Part shown: positions 58,310 through 64,000 of the stretch, piece by piece
Numbering within the stretch: the first letter of the stretch is position 1
Layout of the letters: each line of letters opens with the position of its first letter
Assembly (NCBI GenBank): GCA_014529385.2
Contig: CM043967.1
Span: 5,225,001 to 5,289,000, forward strand
DNA length: 64,000 bases
Source: Adiantum capillus-veneris
Taxonomy: Eukaryota; Streptophyta; Polypodiopsida; Polypodiales; Pteridaceae
Reading direction: 5' to 3'
Made by a program: the position numbers and the translations under genes
Notes under the pieces: generated by a model
What the model saw: only the letters and a program-made list of their open reading frames with translations
Told to the model about the DNA's origin: nothing
Database searches by the model: none

Positions 58310-60174
58310 TGCAAGATGGACGGGTAGTAGCCTATGAAAGCCGAATTTTGCAAGGGCCAGAGAGGACTATGCAAGTCTATGAGAAAGAGCTCTTGGCCGT
58401 GATTCATGCGCTTTCTAGCTGGAAGCACTACCTCTTAGGTGCTGATTTTGTTGTCCAAACAGATCATCAGACCTTGCGATACTTCTTGACACAGTCAAAG
58501 TTATCCGAAAAGCATATGCGATGGGCAAACATTCTTTCCATGTTCCACTTCCAGATTATGCATGTGGAAGGCAAGAAGAATGTTGTGGCTGATGCGTTAT
58601 CAAGAAAGCCACAAATTTCAGCTGTGTCAATTCCTTATCATCATGAGTTAGATGACATGAAGGAACAATATACTGCTGATGAAGAGTTTGCAAGGATCTG
58701 TGAACAGTTACAAGAGGGGCAACATCACGAGCACTACCTCCTCAGAGATGGTTTTATGATGATGCATGGCAGACTTTGTGTCACTAGGCCATTGCGACAT
58801 AAGGTCATGGAAGAGAGTCATGTCCCACCGTATGCAGGGCATCGTGGCATAGATGCAACAGTTAAAGCGGTAGAGACGTTCTTCTATTGGCCTACCTTGA
58901 GGAGAGATGTGGATGCCTTTGTGCGAGCATGCATAGTTTGCCAAAAGGTCAAGTTTGACAGGCAAAAGGCACCAGGGTTGTTACAACCACTGCCGATTCC
59001 GGATAAGCCATGGGAAAGCATTGCTATGGACTTTATCTTTGATCTTCCAAGGACGCCAACAGGGAATGATGGTATATGGACCATTATCTGCAGGTTCAGC
59101 AAGCAGGCCCATTTTATCCCTGTCAGGAAGAAGATAAAATCTGATCAGATGGCACGCTTGTTCATGTACAATGTGTTTAAGTACCATGGTATGCCACAAT
59201 CAATTATCAGTGATCGTGATCCTCGCATGACCAGTTTGTTCTGGAGAGGATTGTTTGAGAACATGGGTACTACGCTCAAGTTCTCGTCTTCGTTTCATCC
59301 ACAAACTGACGGACAGTCAGAAGAGGCCAATTCTACTGTCTTAGATCTGCTGAAATGCTATGTGTCAGATAATAAGGGCAAGTGGGAACAGTATTTGCCT
59401 ATGCTTGAGTATGCGTACAATAATACGGTGCATTCGTCTACTGGCAAAGCACCTTTTGAAATTGTTGAAGGCGGCAAAAAGGTTCCTCCCATTTTGCATA
59501 CAAAGGACAAGATCTTTGAGGCAGATCGATATGTTGAGAACATGGATGAGATGTATAAGAAGATTAAAGTTGCCTTGGAGAAGACTCAGGCAAAACAGAA
59601 AAAGGCTGCTGATCGTCACCGTCGTGAATTGTTACTATCACCTGGTGATTGGGTTCTGCTAAGGTTCGAAAAGGCAAGGTTAAAGAAGATGAAGGGCAAG
59701 GAACGGCTGTTTCCTAAGCTCAGCATGCGTTACTATGGACCTTTTCAAGTGCTTGACAAGATCAGCGATGTGGCTTACAGGCTGAAACTGCCTGATGCGT
59801 GGAAGATTCATAATGCGTTTCACGTGAGTCTTCTAAGACCCTTCGTGGGTGATGTGCCAGAAGATATGCCAGTTGAGGATCAGCCAGAAGTTGAGGAACT
59901 TGATGAGATCCTGGTACTTGAGCAAGTTTTGGCACATAAGGACAGAAAAGTTAAAGGACAAGTTGCAAGACGTTATTTGGTGAAGTTTAAGAACTATCCG
60001 CCTATGGATACAAAGTGGATGAAAGAGCATGAACTGTCAGAGTCACCAAATGTATTGCAGCTCTACCTTGAAGCCTTTGGGTTACAGCCTACTTATGCCC
60101 CAATCCAACGTGTGCAAAGGAGGGGTAATGATAGAGCTAGTACATCAAATGTACATATGAATTCAGTGCCATAG
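58279..60174 (+). CDS. Element A RNase H, integrase and chromodomain, frame 4
   Basis: A 631-codon open frame, longest in the window. RNase H remainder: SSIGEVLMQDGRVVAYESR, VVQTDHQTLRYFLTQ, VVADALSRKP. Integrase: zinc finger H-x-x-x-x-x-x-H (HVPPYAGHRG) with CIVCQKVKFD, catalytic acids in AMDFIFDLP, SDRDPRM and GQSEEANSTV, then GKAPFEIVEGGKKVPP. It ends with a linker FHVSLLRPFVGDVPEDMP and a chromodomain ILVLEQVLAHKDRKVKG, ARRYLVKFKNYPPMDTKWMK. Integrase inserts the cDNA; the chromodomain is expected to steer it to heterochromatin. The open length suggests recent purifying selection on the source lineage. No ATG start is required, since it is the end of a polyprotein; expression here is doubtful. 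Confidence 0.92.
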   Translation: MCGSSIGEVLMQDGRVVAYESRILQGPERTMQVYEKELLAVIHALSSWKHYLLGADFVVQTDHQTLRYFLTQSKLSEKHMRWANILSMFHFQIMHVEGKKNVVADALSRKPQISAVSIPYHHELDDMKEQYTADEEFARICEQLQEGQHHEHYLLRDGFMMMHGRLCVTRPLRHKVMEESHVPPYAGHRGIDATVKAVETFFYWPTLRRDVDAFVRACIVCQKVKFDRQKAPGLLQPLPIPDKPWESIAMDFIFDLPRTPTGNDGIWTIICRFSKQAHFIPVRKKIKSDQMARLFMYNVFKYHGMPQSIISDRDPRMTSLFWRGLFENMGTTLKFSSSFHPQTDGQSEEANSTVLDLLKCYVSDNKGKWEQYLPMLEYAYNNTVHSSTGKAPFEIVEGGKKVPPILHTKDKIFEADRYVENMDEMYKKIKVALEKTQAKQKKAADRHRRELLLSPGDWVLLRFEKARLKKMKGKERLFPKLSMRYYGPFQVLDKISDVAYRLKLPDAWKIHNAFHVSLLRPFVGDVPEDMPVEDQPEVEELDEILVLEQVLAHKDRKVKGQVARRYLVKFKNYPPMDTKWMKEHELSESPNVLQLYLEAFGLQPTYAPIQRVQRRGNDRASTSNVHMNSVP

Positions 60175-60332
60175 ATGGAAATGGCAAAAGTATGAAGGCC
60201 TCATTAAGTCATTTGTATCTATGTATGTTACGACCTTTCTTGCGGATACATGCGATGATAAAAGAGTGTTAATAGCACAAGATCATCAATGGCGTGTATT
60301 TATGGTATGCAATCGAGGACGTTTGCGATTTC

Positions 60333-60344
60333 AAGAGGGGGGTA
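60333..60344 (+). promoter_or_regulatory. Element A polypurine tract
   Basis: AAGAGGGGGGTA immediately before the TG of the 3' LTR; primes plus-strand DNA synthesis in LTR elements. Confidence 0.9.
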
Positions 60345-61822
60345 TGTCACGAGGACGTGGCAGTTATTAACCATGTCACAGAGATGTGGCAACTGCTAAC
60401 CTTGGTTGTTGGTTTCTTTCCAATGGGGTTTATTTTATTTGTTTTGAGACCCTCTTTTTGAAGTAGCAAACGGTCGGACATTGTATGGCCAATGTGAACG
60501 GTAGATTCACCCGCAGACGGGAAGTGGTCGGCACTGGAATTCGTATGGTAAGAGGATGTCTAGGCTCAGAGCAAGATCATATAGGTCCCCCCGTCGCACT
60601 TAGCAAGTTGGTGGATACTAGGAAGTGAACTCAATTAAGGCGTAAAGTCAAGGTGGGACTACCAACAAAAAGTATCCGACAGTTGGGCCACATTGCATTT
60701 TTGGATGCGGTCCCAATGAGGATAGATGGTCAGAAGACCAGTGGGAGCCCAACGGAAGCATCTCCTAAAATTTAGGGAACTGCTATTTTGGGCCGTGAAA
60801 TGTGTTCACGTCATTACCTCCGGTATGACTAGGGGAACATTTTATATCTCTGCCGCGAAGTCAACTGACGCGTAGGTTGGGATATTTTTAAGCGGCGAAC
60901 CCGAAACGGGAAAATGCTTGAAAATGCACCAAGTGTCACATTTTGGTGAACTTTCCTCTTGCAGAAAAATGGGCGCTGATTTTTATGCTGGGAGAGGCCT
61001 CATTTGCAACCTGTCACAGGTTAAGAGCTATGGAGTGTTTCCTTTCCCTCTCATGTACACTGTGGTGCTAGGAGTGATGCCCTGCACACTACACACTGCT
61101 CTCTCTCTCCCCTACGTGCAGTTATGTGATGCCCCACAAGAGGGCTACTCATTTGACTGATGTACAGTTGTGTGGGTTCATGCTTTTGTGCTGAGGCAAG
61201 AGCCTCCTTGAGCAGGAACAGGGGTAGCTAACTGCTGCCCCAAAGCAGGCACTGGTGAGGGTCATAACCTCACCGTACAGGTGCAAAATCAGCGCTGTGT
61301 ATGCGCTGTAATTTCACTGTTTTTCAGCCGTACGGATGCCAGGATCATTGGGAATCGTGCCCCACTGGCAAAGGACAGTTAGGGGACTGTTTGGGGCTGA
61401 AAACAGGGCAAAAACCAGTAAATACAGCGTGCTGAATTTACTGTTTTTGGACAGGAATCAGAGGGTATACGACAGTGCAAGCGAGTTCCAACAGGGGAAT
61501 TGGTTTCGCGCAAGTTTTGGGGCTGTTATGCTGCCGAAATTTGGCCAAATCAAATGGTATCTAGGTGGATACACGTGAAGGATTCCCAAGACCTTACCTT
61601 GTAATTTACCCTCCTAAAGAATAAAGAAATACCGAAAGGGGCGCCAATTTTGGGGCCTACAGGTTGTCGGCGTCTACTCGGAGCATTCTAGCTTCCGAGC
61701 CGTGTGTGTATTCAAGTGTTAATTCCCGTTACAGGTCTCCTTTGCAAAGTGCTCTGTGTGTGTGTTTTAAGTAAAGAATTTCGGGTGAAAGCCAACGCCT
61801 ACCGCCCTACGGGCCGGTTTCA
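60345..61822 (+). repeat. Element A 3' LTR
   Basis: Same length as the 5' LTR. Core module at 61618-61657. Differences from the 5' LTR that I could see are all single-base substitutions. Confidence 0.95.
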
Positions 61823-62060
61823 TAACACCTACCAAAGAGTCATCACTCTCTAGAGTAATTCACATCGCTCTGCCATGGACCAATGTACCATGATCACATA
61901 CACTTTGACGCCAATGGGGTCCCACAGCCCGTACATTTAGCTTGCATCAAATTCGAGGAGAGATATAGCCTCAAGCCATCCCTGGCACTAATCAACACGG
62001 CTATGACATTCTTCAACTTGCAAAAACATAAGAATATTGTAGGATAAGCCGAAGAAGAGG
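61823..62060 (-). pseudogene. LINE endonuclease fragment, target of gypsy A (right half)
   Basis: On the minus strand, VHGRAM, a stop, then ITLESDDSLVGV leads up to the insertion site and joins MCIYAP on the other side (53401 and below). Further upstream, LISARDGLRLYLSSNL may be the preceding endonuclease strand. Only partial similarity is visible beyond about 62060. Confidence 0.62.
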
Positions 62061-62229
62061 CTGGACAACACCACCTTCACCACGAAATAGAAAAACAAGC
62101 AACTAACAAGCAACATGCAGCCATACACTCACACACACCACCCTAATGCAACCAAGCAACCTCATGCATAGACATAATTCTTGTAACAAGAACCACACAA
62201 CATAGGCAACTAGAGTGCTTCGTTAGCCA
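62061..62229. other. No recognisable feature
   Basis: Short stretch between the LINE relic and the PPR pseudogene; A- and CA-rich, no coding signal. Confidence 0.35.
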
Positions 62230-64000
62230 GATTTATATCAGCCACGATCTTGATGTCTCAATTTTGATATGTCTAAATATGTCCTTGCCAAAAGCATAGG
62301 TCATTGCATATGGAGAGATGCCCTCGTTTTGCATCTGTTGGAAATAGCCCAAGGCTTTAGCCCATCTCAAAATCTTCCAACAACTTTGCAATGAACTCTA
62401 ACTCGCACCAACTTCTCCATGCGAAAAACATAAGTCGAGGTTTGACCTTGGATCTGCGTAAACATGTAACAATGTTGTGTCGGAAATTGGAGGCCAAAAG
62501 TCACAAAGCAAGTGAGAGCTAGAGGAATGAATTGGCAAGGCAAGTCGTAGCTGATCCAAAAAGGTATGGATTGTTTTCAATAGCCCCTTACTAACAATAT
62601 CATCGTGAATTTTGTTGCTCATATCAGCATTTTGCATAGCGCGACCTACCTTCAAAGACGACAGCATAGGTGATTGCATCTAGATCAATATCCTCGCTTC
62701 GCAATGGCTAAAAACAGCCCAAGGTTTCTTGGCCTTGCCACATTTGGCGTACATGAAGGACCAAGGCAAGCATAACATTTTGTTTTTGACAGCCGCTGAG
62801 TAACAATATCATCGTGAGTTCTTTTCCCATCTCGGTGTCTTCCTAATTGCTTCACATCAGGTGAAAACAGCCCAAAGCCTTCTGTGTTGAGCATATCCGC
62901 AATCAGCGCATTCCAAGAGATAACATTTCAGACAAAAAGCTTCTCGAGCACTTTTTGGTGCTTTCTCGAGAGCATCGCATCTCGCATATGTGATCATTGT
63001 TCCTACGTAGTGCTTCTTGGCCCTATCCCTGTTGGGCATATTCAACAATCAATGCACTTGAAGAGATGACATTCCGCCAACTAGCCACAGCATCTTGGCC
63101 CTGTCCTTGTTGCGCATATCTTGCAACTAGTGCACTTGAAGAGACAACACTACGAACATCAAGGCAGTGCCACATGCCTTCAAGATGAAAGCATAGGTGA
63201 TTGGCATCTATTGAAAATGGCTTTTGCCCATCTCAGTATCCTCCAAAAACTTTGCGAAGAACGATAACTCGCTCAATCATTGGCACCAACTTCTCCATGT
63301 GAAAAACATAAGTCGGAGTTTGAGCCTGGATCTGCGTAAACTTGTAGCAATGTTGTGAGGGAAATTGAAGGCCAAAAGTCGCGGAGCAAGGATTGGGTTC
63401 TGATATATACCAAGAGGAAGACAAAGATTGATGTTGGGAATAGGAAGATTGAATTTTGTTGCTCATATCAGCATCTTGCATAGCACCACCTACCTTCAAG
63501 GCAAAATCATAGAGTGACGTCCTTGCTTCCCATTAGTAGAAGCAGAAAATAGCCTAGGGCTTCCTAGCCCTACCACATTTGCCATACATGTCGACCAAGG
63601 CAGTGAAAGCAAAACATTTTGTTTTCGACAATCGCTAAGTAACACTGTCATTGTGAGTTCTTTGCCCAAGTTGGCGTCTTCCAAATTGCTTCGCATTCGC
63701 TGAGAGCTTTTTGTGGTGAGCATATCTTACAATCAGTGCGTTCCAAGAGACGAAATTCCTGACAGAAAGTTTCTCAAGTGCTTTTTGGTGCTTTCTCGAG
63801 AGCATCACATCTCACATATGAGATTATTGCTCCTACGTAGTGCCATATGCCTTCAAGATGCAAGCATAGGTGATTACATCAGGGGAAATATCCTCACTTC
63901 ACATGTTGAAAACAGCCAGCCAAAGTTTCTTGGCCCTTTCCCTGTCGGGCATATCCCACAATCAATGCACTTGAAGAGATGGCATTCAGACAACCAGCCA
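62230..64000 (-). pseudogene. PPR protein pseudogene, tandemly duplicated
   Basis: Minus-strand fragments match plant pentatricopeptide motifs: FTALVDMYGKCGRARK at about 63560-63610, FMYAKCGKAKK at about 62725-62765, ALGYFQQMQNEGISPYAMTY at about 62310-62375 and VISWNALI-like segments near 62900 and 63730. Such proteins bind organellar RNA. Frames change constantly and stops are frequent. Landmarks recur about 835-877 bp apart (62404/63281, 62726/63560, 62942/63773), so the pseudogene was duplicated in tandem; a shorter local duplication (TATTTCAACAATCAATGCAC-type words, 63040-63140) lies inside. It runs off the right edge. Confidence 0.75.

Larger units (their letters stand above)
53407..61822 (+). 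mobile_element. Gypsy element A, full-length chromovirus (8416 bp)
   Basis: 5' LTR 53407-54884 and 3' LTR 60345-61822, each 1478 bp; perfect 5-bp TSD TAACA (53402-53406, 61823-61827). PBS at 54885-54901, PPT at 60333-60344. By eye the LTRs differ at about 8 positions (around 0.5 percent) with no length change, so insertion was recent. Interior order is gag, protease, RT, RNase H, integrase, chromodomain: Ty3/gypsy chromovirus. Three frame breaks prevent one full polyprotein. It sits in a dead LINE endonuclease. Confidence 0.96.

Overview
This window reads as intergenic nuclear DNA of a large-genome land plant. The indicators are plant-type LINEs with a DUF4283-like ORF1, several Ty3/gypsy chromoviruses carrying chromodomains, a Ty1/copia relic, non-autonomous hAT-like elements, CCCTAAA-type telomere-like runs and a PPR pseudogene. 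I cannot name the species; a fern, lycophyte or other repeat-rich plant is only a guess. I found no intact host gene, tRNA, rRNA or CRISPR array. Nearly every kilobase is a transposable element, most are broken, and many sit inside one another.

Layout. 1-760: Ty1/copia pol relic and an LTR/PBS-like remnant. 816-5454: four LINE insertions (A-D) of one superfamily, laid head to tail and separated only by long (CT)n tracts; one carries a 5' inversion. 5455-8487: unassigned DNA with a 372-bp hAT-like element and another (CT)n tract. 8488-10396: a different LINE whose ORF1 is joined to the end of ORF2. 10397-20541: minus-strand gypsy element B, split inside its RT by minus-strand element C (12423-16571). 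20542-22560: a short TRIM-like element whose left LTR is split by a solo LTR. 22660-23466: palindromic minisatellite. 25270-33484: minus-strand gypsy element E, split by non-autonomous element D (28937-31981), a 170-bp triplication and a second hAT-like element. 33485-44277: plus-strand gypsy relics K, G and F, and LTR family I. 44277-51610: minus-strand gypsy element H containing a solo LTR. 52000-53401 and 61823-62060: LINE relics. 53407-61822: the one structurally complete element, gypsy A. 62230-64000: tandemly duplicated PPR pseudogene.

Ages and interplay. Gypsy A is the youngest clear insertion: its 1478-bp LTRs show about 8 differences by eye, it has a perfect 5-bp TSD, and its target is a dead LINE endonuclease. 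Its gag-pol nevertheless has three frame breaks, so it probably needed proteins from a sibling copy. The A/B/C LTR family uses a PBS resembling the 3' end of tRNA-Glu, while the D/M/H/G families use initiator-Met-like sites, yet most of these LTRs share one conserved core module near the likely poly(A) region. The most unusual signal is the LINE group at 816-5454: each copy begins and ends in (CT)n and carries the same small hairpin just before its (CT)n tail, which suggests a LINE lineage that targets or is tailed by CT microsatellite DNA.
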